Shown here piece after piece: positions 15,469-23,519 of a DNA stretch of 63,550 nt. The notes below the pieces were generated by a model, which saw only the letters and a program-made list of their open reading frames with translations, did no database searches and was not told the DNA's origin. The stretch covers positions 1 to 63,550 of the forward strand of contig NZ_BOMI01000043.1 of assembly GCF_016862115.1 (NCBI RefSeq). The letters are read 5' to 3'. Both the position numbers and the translations under genes were made by a program. Origin of the DNA: Paractinoplanes deccanensis (GTDB taxonomy: Bacteria; Actinomycetota; Actinomycetes; Mycobacteriales; Micromonosporaceae). Position 1 is the stretch's first letter. Each line of letters begins with the position of its first letter.

Positions 15469-16998
15469 TCACGATCCGCAAGGCAGCTCCACGCGCATCG
15501 TCGTCGGCCCTCCCGCCGGGCTCGTCAGGCTCAGGCTGCCGTCGTAGGCCTCGACCCGCCGCCGGATGCCCGTGATGCCCGACCCATGGCTCTCGTCGGC
15601 GCCGCCCTGGCCGTCGTCCTCGACAACGATCAGCAGACTGCCGCTGCCGTCGGAGGCCACGCCGTTCGCGCCGGCGCCCCGTCCGGGCGGGCCGCCGCCA
15701 CTGTTGGCGGCGGAATCGCCGCGGCGAGCCCCGGACCCACCACCACCGACACCGGCCTCGTCGCGGCGAACTCCGCCACCGCCACCACCGACGCCGGCCT
15801 CGTTGCGGCGAGCCCCGCCACCGCCGCGGGCATCGGCCTCGTTGCGGCGAGCTTCGGAGCTGTCGTCGGCCTTGGCCTTGTCGCGGCGACCTCGGTCGTC
15901 GTCGCCTTGGGTATTGGTGCCGCCGCGGTGAGGGCCGGCCTCGCTGACGGCTCCGGTATGTCGGGTGCCCAGGGTGACGGTGACCTTTGCGCTGGTGGCG
16001 CGGCTGTGTTTGGTGATGTTGGTGAGGGCCTCGGCGACCACGAAATAGGCCGTCGCCTCCACTGAGGCGGCGCAGCGGTGGGGCAGGTCGACTTCGAGCT
16101 TGCAGGGGACGGCGCAGTCGGCGGTCAGGGCCTTGAGGGCGCCGTCGAGGCCGCGGCCGTCGAGGACCGGGGGCAGGATCGTCTTGACCACGCCGCGGAG
16201 CTCGGCCAGGGCCTGCTCGGCGGCGGATTGGGCTCGTTCGAGCAGCTCGCCGGCGCCGGCCGGGTCGCGGGCGAGCTGGCGGCGGGCGGCGCCCAGCAGG
16301 ACGGTCACGGCGACCAGGCGGTTTTGGGCGCCGTCGTGCAGGGAGCGCTCGATGCGGCGCAGCTCGGCGGCGTGGGCGTCGAGGGCGGCCGCGCGGGTGG
16401 CGGTGAGCTGGGCGACGCGCAGGGACAGGTCGGTGCCGGCGGGTGGCGCGAGGAGCCTGCGGCCGGGCCAGGCCTGCGCTCGGGCCAGCGCCGGATGGGC
16501 CAGGAGGCACACGGCCAGCCAGAACAGACCGTAGAGGGCGACGAGCAGGGCGCCGCTCAGTCCGTACACCTGCCAGAAGACGATGCCGGGGCCCTCGCCG
16601 GGAGGAACCACGCGGTACCACAACGGGAAGGTCGTGTCCTGCACCGCGTAGAGCGGCAGCGTCACCCCGAGGATGCCGAGGACCATGCCCCACGTCCCGT
16701 GGACGGCAACCCAGGCGAGCTCGCGCCAGACCGCCGGGTCACGCACCGCTCGCAGGCCGGGAAGCAGCGGCTCGGGCTCGATGATCTCGGGGCCCCAGCG
16801 GGACAGGCGGGCCCGCTCGCGGCCGGCGGAGGCACGCACCGCGCGGGCGGCGCTGTGCACGAACGGGAGACCCACGCCGACCAGGCTCGCGGCGGCCACG
16901 CCCAGCACCCAGACGAGCGTGCCCAGCGCGAGGACGGCCGTGCCGAGGCCGCCGACGAGACGCTCGAGGGCGTCGACGGCGGCACGGGCCCGGTCCAT
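15469..16998 (-). CDS. NarL-partner sensor histidine kinase with repeat insertion in the ATPase domain
   Basis: A 509-residue kinase; the ATG at 16998 follows an A-A-G-G site, and GTGs at 17001 and 17007 are alternatives. The N-terminal half has about four membrane helices. The phosphoacceptor helix reads R-S-L-H-D-G-A-Q-N-R-L, as in HisKA_3 kinases, followed by the HATPase domain with the N-box E-A-L-T-N-I-T-K-H-S and the late E-D-D-G-Q-G-G and G-S-G-I-T-G-I motifs. Between the N-box and G1-box lies a roughly 105-residue insertion (about 345-449) of Gly and R-R-x-E-A repeats that normal family members lack. It should phosphorylate the regulator at 14715; activity with the insertion is unproven. 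Confidence 0.88.
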   Translation of the reverse strand: MDRARAAVDALERLVGGLGTAVLALGTLVWVLGVAAASLVGVGLPFVHSAARAVRASAGRERARLSRWGPEIIEPEPLLPGLRAVRDPAVWRELAWVAVHGTWGMVLGILGVTLPLYAVQDTTFPLWYRVVPPGEGPGIVFWQVYGLSGALLVALYGLFWLAVCLLAHPALARAQAWPGRRLLAPPAGTDLSLRVAQLTATRAAALDAHAAELRRIERSLHDGAQNRLVAVTVLLGAARRQLARDPAGAGELLERAQSAAEQALAELRGVVKTILPPVLDGRGLDGALKALTADCAVPCKLEVDLPHRCAASVEATAYFVVAEALTNITKHSRATSAKVTVTLGTRHTGAVSEAGPHRGGTNTQGDDDRGRRDKAKADDSSEARRNEADARGGGGARRNEAGVGGGGGGVRRDEAGVGGGGSGARRGDSAANSGGGPPGRGAGANGVASDGSGSLLIVVEDDGQGGADESHGSGITGIRRRVEAYDGSLSLTSPAGGPTTMRVELPCGS

Positions 16999-17012
16999 CA
17001 CCTTCACGCGCG

Positions 17013-18332
17013 TCACGTTAGAGCAAGGGTCCGACGGTTTTCCTCGCTTGGCCGCCGGGTCGACCAGATCGCGGCGTTGAGCGCGGCCCAGGCTATGCCG
17101 AGGATGACGGCGGCGACGGTCTCGCTGAGTTTGCTCCAGCCGAGATAGACCCAGGAGCCCGCACAGACGGTGACGCAGGCTGCTGCGGTTGTCCACAGTG
17201 CTACCTGCGTACGACGGGCAAAGGGTCTCGTGATCAGCCAGGTGAGCAGGCCGATGACGGCGGCCAGGCGCGCGGTCTCGGCGGCGGCGTACGTCGCGAT
17301 GGCGGGACCGGCGTCGACGGAGGGCAACGGTCCGCCGAACTCGGCGGGTGACGGCAGGATGAGCGGCTCGGCTCGGGTCCAGTCGGTCGGATCGAGCAGG
17401 ACCAGCACGATCGCGAGGATCGCCATGGGCAGCACGGGGGCGAGGCAGTGGAACAGGCCGGGCCAGTCGGGCCGCGTGCCCCGCCACCGATGGCCGAGCA
17501 GCCATCCGCCGACCGAGATCGTCGCGGCGACGGCGAGCAGCGCTTCCGGGCTCACCGAGGTGGCGAGATCGAGGGCGAACAGGTAGCCGTCGGAGGTCCA
17601 TTCGCCGCGGGCCCACTCGGCGACCGCGTCGTCGGCGGCGGACAGGCCGCTGAACCGCACGATCGGCGGGATCAGGGCCACCAGCAGGAACGCGAGCCCG
17701 GCCAGCGCGCCGAGGCTGAGGGGCAGGCGGCTGCGCACGTTGACGACGGGGAGGCGTACCGGAAAAGGGTGTCGGCCGAACCAGCGGCCCGCGAGCACCA
17801 GCGCGACCACGAGCGCGGTGAGCACGGCCAGCGCACCACCGGCACGCCCGGCGCGGGCGGCCAGCACGTCGTACGAGGCGCCGGCCAGATAGCTGGCGCC
17901 CACGAGCCAAAGCGCCCAGAGGATGACGGCCGGGGTGTGGAAGGCCGCGAAGCGACGGTACGGGATGCGCTTGCGCCCGGCGAGACGCGGCACGAGGGTG
18001 CGCGCGCCGACCACCCACTGGCCGAGGAAGACGGCGCGGCCGCCGTACCGCTCGAAGAGCCTCTCGGCCTTTTTGTGTTGCTTGGGCGGTTTGCGCTGCC
18101 CGGCGAAGTAGGCGAAATTGCCGCCGGCCAGCCCGGCGACCACCGCGCTCACCAGCGCCGGAACGATGCCCACCACCCCCTCGTTGGCGAGCAGCCCCAG
18201 CGCGACGAGCGCGGTGGCCGACGGCAGCACAAGCCCCGCGACGAACGCCGCCTCGCCCGCCACCAGCGCCGCCACCACGACACACACCAGGGCGGGCGGG
18301 AGCGCCCCCAACACGTCGTCGATCACCTGCAC
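17013..18332 (-). CDS. DedA/PAP2-like fusion membrane protein
   Basis: A 439-residue membrane protein. The N-terminal half (about 1-190) is a DedA/SNARE-associated domain: G-E-A-A-F-V-A-G-L-V-L-P, a G-G-N-F-A-Y-F-A-G loop, R-Y-G-G-R-A-V-F-L-G-Q and R-T-L-V-P-R-L-A-G, which carry the acidic and Arg residues used for lipid scrambling. The C-terminal half resembles PAP2 phosphatases in helix layout, ending W-V-Y-L-G-W-S-K-L-S-E-T-V-A-A, but the K-x6-R-P and S-x-H catalytic motifs are not present, so phosphatase activity is doubtful. It follows the histidine kinase's upstream side on the same strand but with its own gap of 14 bases to the kinase start, so they could be cotranscribed. Confidence 0.85.
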   Translation of the reverse strand: MQVIDDVLGALPPALVCVVVAALVAGEAAFVAGLVLPSATALVALGLLANEGVVGIVPALVSAVVAGLAGGNFAYFAGQRKPPKQHKKAERLFERYGGRAVFLGQWVVGARTLVPRLAGRKRIPYRRFAAFHTPAVILWALWLVGASYLAGASYDVLAARAGRAGGALAVLTALVVALVLAGRWFGRHPFPVRLPVVNVRSRLPLSLGALAGLAFLLVALIPPIVRFSGLSAADDAVAEWARGEWTSDGYLFALDLATSVSPEALLAVAATISVGGWLLGHRWRGTRPDWPGLFHCLAPVLPMAILAIVLVLLDPTDWTRAEPLILPSPAEFGGPLPSVDAGPAIATYAAAETARLAAVIGLLTWLITRPFARRTQVALWTTAAACVTVCAGSWVYLGWSKLSETVAAVILGIAWAALNAAIWSTRRPSEENRRTLALT

Positions 18333-18395
18333 CCTCGGAGCGTATGGACGCGCCCCGATTCCCCGGATCGGTGAGATCCCCCCGCGCGACCCTGA

Positions 18396-18761
18396 TCAGG
18401 CACCCGTAGTGGCCGGCTGCCGATAGGCCGCGCGCGTCGCGACGGCCCCCGCCACGGCCGCCACCCACACCCCGATGAGCTGGACCGCCTGCCCGATCGC
18501 CACGGTCGCGCCGGAGTCGCCGCTGATGTTGTCGAATCCCGTACCGCTGATCAGGAAACCCACCGTGATGAACGCGCACAGCAGCACCCCCACGGCCGGC
18601 GCCCAGCGCCACGGCGCCCACGTCACGAAGGCCGCCCCCACCAGCAGAATGACGATCCCCGGCGGCACCGCCACCGGAAACTCGACCCCGCCGGCCCACA
18701 GCAGGCCGATGCCCGCCGCACCGACCACCTGCCCCGCCACCGTCATCATCTTCAGGTTCAT
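18396..18761 (-). CDS. Small four-helix membrane protein of unknown function
   Basis: A 121-residue protein; the ATG at 18761 is preferred (A-A-G-G-A eight bases upstream) over one nine bases earlier that sits on the ribosome site. It has three to four hydrophobic segments (about 5-22, 25-45, 50-70 and 88-108) and little else: a conserved-looking W-A-P-W-R-W-A-P turn and a short basic tail. I do not recognise a family. It is divergent from the CopC gene across 166 bp, so the two may share a control region. Confidence 0.7.
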   Translation of the reverse strand: MNLKMMTVAGQVVGAAGIGLLWAGGVEFPVAVPPGIVILLVGAAFVTWAPWRWAPAVGVLLCAFITVGFLISGTGFDNISGDSGATVAIGQAVQLIGVWVAAVAGAVATRAAYRQPATTGA

Positions 18762-18927
18762 GCGGCTCATCCTTCGGCCGCGCGCCCGCCCCCGAATCCG
18801 TCCCGGAGCGGCGATCCACCTACGCCCCCTGACGTACGCGGGAACCAGCGGGCCGCGGTGAACGACAAACGATGGGGATCCGTAAACCCAGAAGACCGCC
18901 GCCGCTAGCAGAAGGACCTGCCGACCG

Positions 18928-19506
18928 ATGGACAGCCGTACGACCTCCCGCCTGCTGCTCGCCCTGGTGGCCGCCCTGGCGGTCCTGCTGCCCGGGGCCC
19001 CCGCGTGGGCACACAACTCGCTGGCCGAGGCGACCCCGGCCAAGAACGCCACGCTGAAGAAGGCCCCGGAGAGCGTGAAGCTGCGCTTCCTGCAAAAGCT
19101 CAACCCGACCGCCACAAAGATCACGATCAGCGGCGACGCCCCGGTGACCGCCTCGTCCCCGAAGATCGACGGCGCCACCGGCACGATCACGTTCGAGCCC
19201 CTGCCGAACGGCGTCTACACGGTCGCGTACGACGTCATCTCGAAGGACGGGCACGCGGTCAAGGGCTCCTACAAGTTCACGGTGGCGGCCCCGGAATCAA
19301 CCACGGCGCCTACCAGCGCGGCGGCGTCCCCCTCAACAGAGCCGACGATTGTGCCGCCGACGACGGCCGCGACGTCGGCGGCCCCGGCGGCTCTGGTCTC
19401 CGACGATTCGTCGTCCAACACCACCATCTGGGTGGTCGCCCTGGTCGCCGGCGTCGTCATCGTGGGCGGTGGCGTGTTCCTGGCCCTGCGCCGCAGGAGC
19501 AGCTGA
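18928..19506 (+). CDS. copC: CopC-domain copper-binding protein, membrane-anchored
   Basis: A 192-residue secreted protein. The signal peptide ends A-W-A before H29, so the mature protein begins with His, the known Cu(II) ligand of CopC. A beta-sandwich CopC domain follows (about 29-120), with a second His in S-K-D-G-H109-A-V-K-G. A Thr/Ser/Pro/Ala linker leads to a C-terminal helix (about 165-187) and a basic R-R-R tail, anchoring it outside the membrane. It binds copper at the cell surface; no CopD or copper ATPase is beside it. The divergent small membrane gene may share its promoter region. Confidence 0.92.
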   Translation: MDSRTTSRLLLALVAALAVLLPGAPAWAHNSLAEATPAKNATLKKAPESVKLRFLQKLNPTATKITISGDAPVTASSPKIDGATGTITFEPLPNGVYTVAYDVISKDGHAVKGSYKFTVAAPESTTAPTSAAASPSTEPTIVPPTTAATSAAPAALVSDDSSSNTTIWVVALVAGVVIVGGGVFLALRRRSS

Positions 19507-19562
19507 CGCTGGCGGCCGGTTCCTAGACTCATCATCATGGATGCCTTCGGCAGGCCCGGTCC

Positions 19563-20192
19563 GTGACGTCGAGGCCGCGCCCGCACGGCGGCGACGAGCC
19601 CGACGAGGGCCGGCCCTCGCCCCGCGGGCGCGGTGAAGACCCGTCGAACGTCGCCGACGCGCACGCGGAGGTCGAGGCGGCCGGCCTGCGTGGCCGCGTC
19701 GGCGCCGAGCGCGGTTCCGCGCCCCCGCCGCCATCGTCGAGCGACGGTCCGCCCTGGCCCGCGGCCGCCTCCGTCGCCGGCAGCGCGAGGGGTGCGGATC
19801 TCAACCCTCCGCATCGGCGGCACACCGTCACGGGCGCCCGCAACGGCATGGTCCAGGAGGACAACACCGTCTACCTGCGGGGCTACGAAGGCGTGGCAAC
19901 GGACGACGTGCAGGGAATAGCGGCGGGCCGAGCCGTGTGGAATCAGGAAACGCAGCGGTACGAGATAAACGGCCGTTCCTACGGCGTGGAGCCCAATGGC
20001 ACGGTCTTCCCGGATTCCGGCACCGGTATGGTCAAACTCGACCGCAATGAGTACGCCGCCCTCAAGGAGATCGTTCGAGCGGGTGGCGACCTGTCGGCGT
20101 CGCCGCAGCTGAGCAGGAACCCGCGATTCACCGAAAATCCTGATGCGGTGGCGAAAGCCAAGGCGATCTACGACGGGACGTACGTGCCGTGA
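19563..20192 (+). CDS. Unnamed toxin-like protein of module 2
   Basis: A 209-residue protein starting at a GTG. Residues 1-95 are Pro/Gly/Arg/Ala-rich and look disordered, with no signal peptide. Residues about 101-205 match the C-terminal domain of the protein at 4738-5349: N-T-V, A-G-R-A-V-W-N, Q-R-Y-E-I-N-G-R-S-Y, E-P-N-G-T-V-F-P-D-S-G-T-G and L-D-R-N-E-Y, then G-G-D-L. The next gene overlaps its stop by 4 bp (GTGA), as in module 1. A 9-codon reading frame at 19537-19566 ends across its start codon and could couple its translation. I do not know a named family; toxin function is inferred from module layout. Confidence 0.75.
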   Translation: MTSRPRPHGGDEPDEGRPSPRGRGEDPSNVADAHAEVEAAGLRGRVGAERGSAPPPPSSSDGPPWPAAASVAGSARGADLNPPHRRHTVTGARNGMVQEDNTVYLRGYEGVATDDVQGIAAGRAVWNQETQRYEINGRSYGVEPNGTVFPDSGTGMVKLDRNEYAALKEIVRAGGDLSASPQLSRNPRFTENPDAVAKAKAIYDGTYVP

Positions 20193-21010
20193 ACTACGGA
20201 TTCTGGATTTACGGGGAGCTGGACCGGAAGCGCCTCGCCGCAGCGCTGGCCGAGATGCTCTCGCTCCCCGAGGGATCGGTTGACGTCGGCGAGGACGGGG
20301 ACGAGGACCGCCGCTGGGAGGCGCCCGTCAGCTGCACCGTCACGCCGCTGCTCGGTGAGCTGCACTGGCATCTCGACATCTATGTGAGCGACGTCGTGCC
20401 GGGCCCGCCTCCCGAAAGTGCCGCCGGGCTGTGGCTTGCCGGGCGGCTTCGTACGGTTGTCGCCTATCAGGCGCTGCCTTTTCCGCCGAGCGCCTTTTGG
20501 CTTGTGGCGCCCGACGGCACTCGCACCCGGGCGCGCGTTTACGAGCAGGACTCCGGCGACACGCCGTCGTACCGGATCGACGCCGTCGAGCGCCCGTTCC
20601 CGGCTTTGCCGGGGCTGCGGGTCGCGGCATTGCCCGAGGTGATTCGCGAATATCGGATGCCGACGCCGGTCACCGATCGGCTCCGGGGCGCCTTCGAGGA
20701 ATCCATCGTGCACCGGCTCGGCGCCTGGGAGGGCTTGATCAGGCGGCTCGAGGAGGGGTGGCCGCCGGACGGCTGGTACCCGGCCGAGTACTACCGCCAG
20801 GACCTGGAAGTACGCGACGAGCTGGCGGCCGCGGCGCCCGGGGAGATCGCGCGGGCCGTGGGCGAGCTGGATGAGCGCTTCACCGCCGCGACCGAGGACG
20901 ACGGCGGGCGTGCACTGGCCGCCGAGACCGGCCCGGTGCCGGACGGGTGGTGGTGGCGCCGGGTTCCGCAGCCGCTGCCGTGGCGTGATGCTCCCGGCTC
21001 AGTCCGGTGA
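20189..21010 (+). CDS. Unnamed 'M-x-Y-G' partner protein of module 2 (immunity-like)
   Basis: A 273-residue soluble acidic protein starting at a GTG that overlaps the upstream stop. Residues 1-175 appear related to the 154-residue protein of module 1: M-N-Y-G start, an A-L-A-E-M-L helix, F-W-L-V-A-P-D-G-T, then D-A-V-E-R and a L-R-V-A-A-L-P stretch. Residues about 176-273 are an extra helical region with W-E-G-L-I-R-R-L-E-E and W-Y-P-A-E-Y-Y, absent from module 1. No enzyme motif seen. Its 3' end overlaps the opposing SelW-like gene by 12 bases. Immunity or chaperone role for the upstream product is inference. Confidence 0.72.
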   Translation: MNYGFWIYGELDRKRLAAALAEMLSLPEGSVDVGEDGDEDRRWEAPVSCTVTPLLGELHWHLDIYVSDVVPGPPPESAAGLWLAGRLRTVVAYQALPFPPSAFWLVAPDGTRTRARVYEQDSGDTPSYRIDAVERPFPALPGLRVAALPEVIREYRMPTPVTDRLRGAFEESIVHRLGAWEGLIRRLEEGWPPDGWYPAEYYRQDLEVRDELAAAAPGEIARAVGELDERFTAATEDDGGRALAAETGPVPDGWWWRRVPQPLPWRDAPGSVR

Positions 21011-21298
21011 GGTGGCGGCGCGGTCGGTGTGGCCGAGGCTTCGGCCTGGGGCGATGCGGTCTCGGACCATGCGCTTGAGGTCGGGCAGCTCCGGGAAGCC
21101 GCCCTGCTCCTTGCGCGACCACAGCAGCTCGTCGCCCAGTTTGATCTCGAAGATGCCGCCTGTGCCGGGGACCAGGGCCACCTCGCCCAGTTCCTTCTGG
21201 AAGGTGGTCAGGAGTTCCTGCGCCGTCCACGCCGCTCGCAGGAGCCAGCGGCACTGGGTGCAGTACTCGATCTCTAGGCGAGGTTCCCTGGGCGTCAC
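20999..21298 (-). CDS. SelW/Rdx-family redox protein
   Basis: A 99-residue thioredoxin-fold protein of the SelT/SelW/SelH (Rdx) family. The redox motif is Y-C-T-Q-C-R-W at residues about 12-18, with two Cys in place of the Cys-Sec of animal SelW. Further family marks are the helix with F-Q-K-E-L-G-E-V and the strand G-T-G-G-I-F-E-I followed by W-S-R-K-E-Q-G-G-F-P-E. Function is poorly defined; it may act as a thiol oxidoreductase. It overlaps the opposing gene's end by 12 bp and lies just after the drug-efflux gene on the same strand. Confidence 0.93.
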   Translation of the reverse strand: MTPREPRLEIEYCTQCRWLLRAAWTAQELLTTFQKELGEVALVPGTGGIFEIKLGDELLWSRKEQGGFPELPDLKRMVRDRIAPGRSLGHTDRAATSPD

Positions 21299-21319
21299 AA
21301 GGCACGAGTATGGACCGGA

Positions 21320-22735
21320 TCAGACGAGCTCGGGAACTCGCTCCTCGGTTTCTTCGGTGGCGGGGCGCACGGAGCGCAGCGCCCACAGCGCGATCGGGAC
21401 GCCGACGGCGACCAGGACGGCGGCCACGACCAGGGAGAACTGGTAGCCGGCCAGGTACCTGTGCAGTTCCGTGCCGGTCGCCGCGTTGGAGCGGTTGGTC
21501 AGGATCGCGCCGAGGATGGTGATGCCGAGCAGGCCGAAGACCTCGCGGGAGACGTTCAGCATGCCCGAGGCGATGCCGGCGCGCGACTGCGGCAGGGTGC
21601 CGACGATCACGTTGTTCAGCGGGACCAGCAGGCCGCCGCCGACGCCGTACACGAGGAACCAGGGCAGCAGGTCCAGATACGAGGTGCCTTCGCCGTACGA
21701 GGAGATGCCCGCGACAGACGCAGCCATCAGGGCCAGGGCCGCCGCGACCGTGCGACCCGCGCCGAAGCGGATCTCCAGCCGTGGCGCGACCGTGGCCATC
21801 ACCGCCATGACCAGCGCCATCGGGACGAAGGCCGCCCCCGCCGCGGTGGGAGAGAAGCCGAGCACGTTCTGCATGTAGATGGCTGTGTAGAAGTAGATGC
21901 CGAAGACACCGAACGCCCACAGCCCCATCGCCAGCAGACCGCCGCTGAACACGCGCAGGCGGAAGACGGCGAGGTCGATCATCGGGTTGGCCGAGCGCGC
22001 CTCGATGACGACGAACGCCACCGCCGCCACCAGGGCCAGCGCGAAGGCGCCCAGGATCGAGGCCGAGGTCCACCCCTGAGACTCACCTTCGATCAAGCCG
22101 TACGTCAGAGCGAACAGCGCCAGCGACGACGAGAGCACGCCGGGCAGGTCGAGCCCGCGAGCGGCGCCCCGCTGCCCCTCGGGGATGCTCCAGGCGGCCA
22201 GGGCGAACGTCGCCACCCCGATCGGCGCGTTGATCAGGAAGATCCAGCCCCACGAGGCGTGCTCGCTGAGCCAGCCGCCGGTCAGCGGCCCGAAGGCCAG
22301 GGCGAGCGCGCCGACGCCGCCCCAGATGCCGATCGCCGTACCGCGCTCGCGCGGGTCGGGGAACAGGGACGTGAGCAGCGCCAGCGAGGCCGGTGTCAGC
22401 AGCGCCGCCCCGATGCCCTGCACGGCCCGCGCGCCGATCAGCATCTCCTGGCTCTGCGCGAGTCCGGCCGCGACCGACGCCAGCGTGAAGACCGCGAGGC
22501 CCGCGTAGAACGCCCCGCGCTGGCCCAGGACGTCCGCGATCCGGCCGCCCGCGAGCAGCAGGCCGGCGAAGACCAGCACGTACGCGCTGGCGATCCACTC
22601 CAGGCCCTCGAGGGAGAGACCGAGGTCGCGCTGGATCGACGGGAGCGCCACATTGACGACGTTGTTGTCGAGGTACGTCATGAAGGTGCCGAGCGCCACC
22701 GCGACGAGCGCCCACCACCGTCGATTCTTCTCCAT
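21320..22735 (-). CDS. DHA2-family multidrug efflux MFS transporter
   Basis: A 471-residue membrane protein with about 14 helices. Motif A-like sequence G-G-R-I-A-D-V-L-G-Q-R lies near residue 63, the DHA2 N-terminus reads L-D-N-N-V-V-N-V-A-L-P-S-I, and motif C-like G-P-L-T-G-G-W-L lies near 150. It should export drugs by proton antiport. It is transcribed divergently from a TetR gene across a 90-bp gap packed with palindromic GTAC elements, so it is the probable target of that repressor. Confidence 0.93.
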   Translation of the reverse strand: MEKNRRWWALVAVALGTFMTYLDNNVVNVALPSIQRDLGLSLEGLEWIASAYVLVFAGLLLAGGRIADVLGQRGAFYAGLAVFTLASVAAGLAQSQEMLIGARAVQGIGAALLTPASLALLTSLFPDPRERGTAIGIWGGVGALALAFGPLTGGWLSEHASWGWIFLINAPIGVATFALAAWSIPEGQRGAARGLDLPGVLSSSLALFALTYGLIEGESQGWTSASILGAFALALVAAVAFVVIEARSANPMIDLAVFRLRVFSGGLLAMGLWAFGVFGIYFYTAIYMQNVLGFSPTAAGAAFVPMALVMAVMATVAPRLEIRFGAGRTVAAALALMAASVAGISSYGEGTSYLDLLPWFLVYGVGGGLLVPLNNVIVGTLPQSRAGIASGMLNVSREVFGLLGITILGAILTNRSNAATGTELHRYLAGYQFSLVVAAVLVAVGVPIALWALRSVRPATEETEERVPELV

Positions 22736-22750
22736 GCCACGCTCCTATAC

Positions 22751-22810
22751 GACGCACGTGTACAGCGCACATGTACGACGTACATGTACCTCGTACATGA
22801 CACCTGTACG
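22751..22810. promoter_or_regulatory. Palindrome-rich operator region between TetR and efflux genes
   Basis: The core is a 19-bp palindrome ACATGTACGACGTACATGT (22769-22787, one central base). Further GTAC half-sites at 22759-22762, 22793-22796 and 22806-22809 surround it. A repressor bound here would cover the starts of both genes, so autoregulation and control of the pump are likely. Confidence 0.8.
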
Positions 22811-22825
22811 TTGTATGGTTGTCAA

Positions 22826-23509
22826 GTGGCAGGGGAGAAGCTGAGCAAGACCGCGGTGGCCGAGCGGGCGCTCCAGATCGGCGACGAGCACGGCCTCGAG
22901 GCGGTGACGATCCGCCGGCTGGCTCAGGAGCTGGGCGTCACGCCGATGGCCCTGTACTGGCACTTCAAGAACAAGGAAGAGCTGCTGCTCGGCATCTCCG
23001 ACTACGCGCTGTCCACCGTCCGCGCCGATCGGGGCGCCGCCGACCCGTGGCAGAAACAGGTGCGCGCGATGGTCGAGGCGCTGCTCGCGGTCATGCGCAA
23101 GCACCCGGTGCTGCCCGACCTGCTCGCGTCGGTGGAGAAGTCGCGGACGGCCAGTTTCACCCGGGCGTCGAATGACGCGCTGACGCTGCTGACGAGCGCG
23201 GGCTTCACCGTGCAGCAGGGCTACTGGATCGCGTCGTACCTCTTGCACGGGGTGATCGGCCTGCTGCTGGCGCAACCGGAGGGCCCGCCGCACGGGACTC
23301 CGGAGGAAATCGCGGAATGGCGCCGCCAGCGCCGTGTCGAATTGGTGTGCCTGCCGTCAGACCAGTTCCCGATGCTGGTGAAGTTCGGGGAGACGTACGC
23401 GTCCGATCCCGACCCGGAAAGCTATTTCGCGTTCGGCGTCGACCTGCTGATGTCGGCGGTCGAGGGAATGGCGAATCGCCCGGCGGGTGCATCACCCGCC
23501 GGGCGCTGA
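22826..23509 (+). CDS. TetR-family repressor (TetR_C-type) of the adjacent efflux pump
   Basis: A 227-residue regulator. The GTG at 22826 has no ribosome site but a TATGGT box seven bases upstream, so it is probably leaderless; longer upstream readings are shadow. The helix-turn-helix is A-V-T-I-R-R-L-A-Q-E-L-G-V-T-P-M-A-L-Y-W-H, with F-K-N-K-E-E-L closing it, typical of the TetR/AcrR class with TetR_C ligand domain. It should repress itself and the divergent DHA2 pump until a ligand binds. It converges on hsp20, with a hairpin over its last codons. Confidence 0.92.
   Translation: MAGEKLSKTAVAERALQIGDEHGLEAVTIRRLAQELGVTPMALYWHFKNKEELLLGISDYALSTVRADRGAADPWQKQVRAMVEALLAVMRKHPVLPDLLASVEKSRTASFTRASNDALTLLTSAGFTVQQGYWIASYLLHGVIGLLLAQPEGPPHGTPEEIAEWRRQRRVELVCLPSDQFPMLVKFGETYASDPDPESYFAFGVDLLMSAVEGMANRPAGASPAGR
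23478..23504. terminator. Hairpin at the tetR-hsp20 convergent end
   Basis: A perfect 11-bp inverted repeat (23478-23488 with 23494-23504, loop GCATC) inside the last codons of the TetR gene and 16 bases past the hsp20 stop. No T-run follows. Likely a shared terminator for the two convergent genes. Confidence 0.6.
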
Positions 23510-23519
23510 GTGACAGAGA

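Noticed and set aside
15469..18819. Long frame merging the histidine kinase with upstream sequence
   Set aside because: Only residues after 16998 match a kinase; the remainder is a shadow of the DedA-PAP2 gene.
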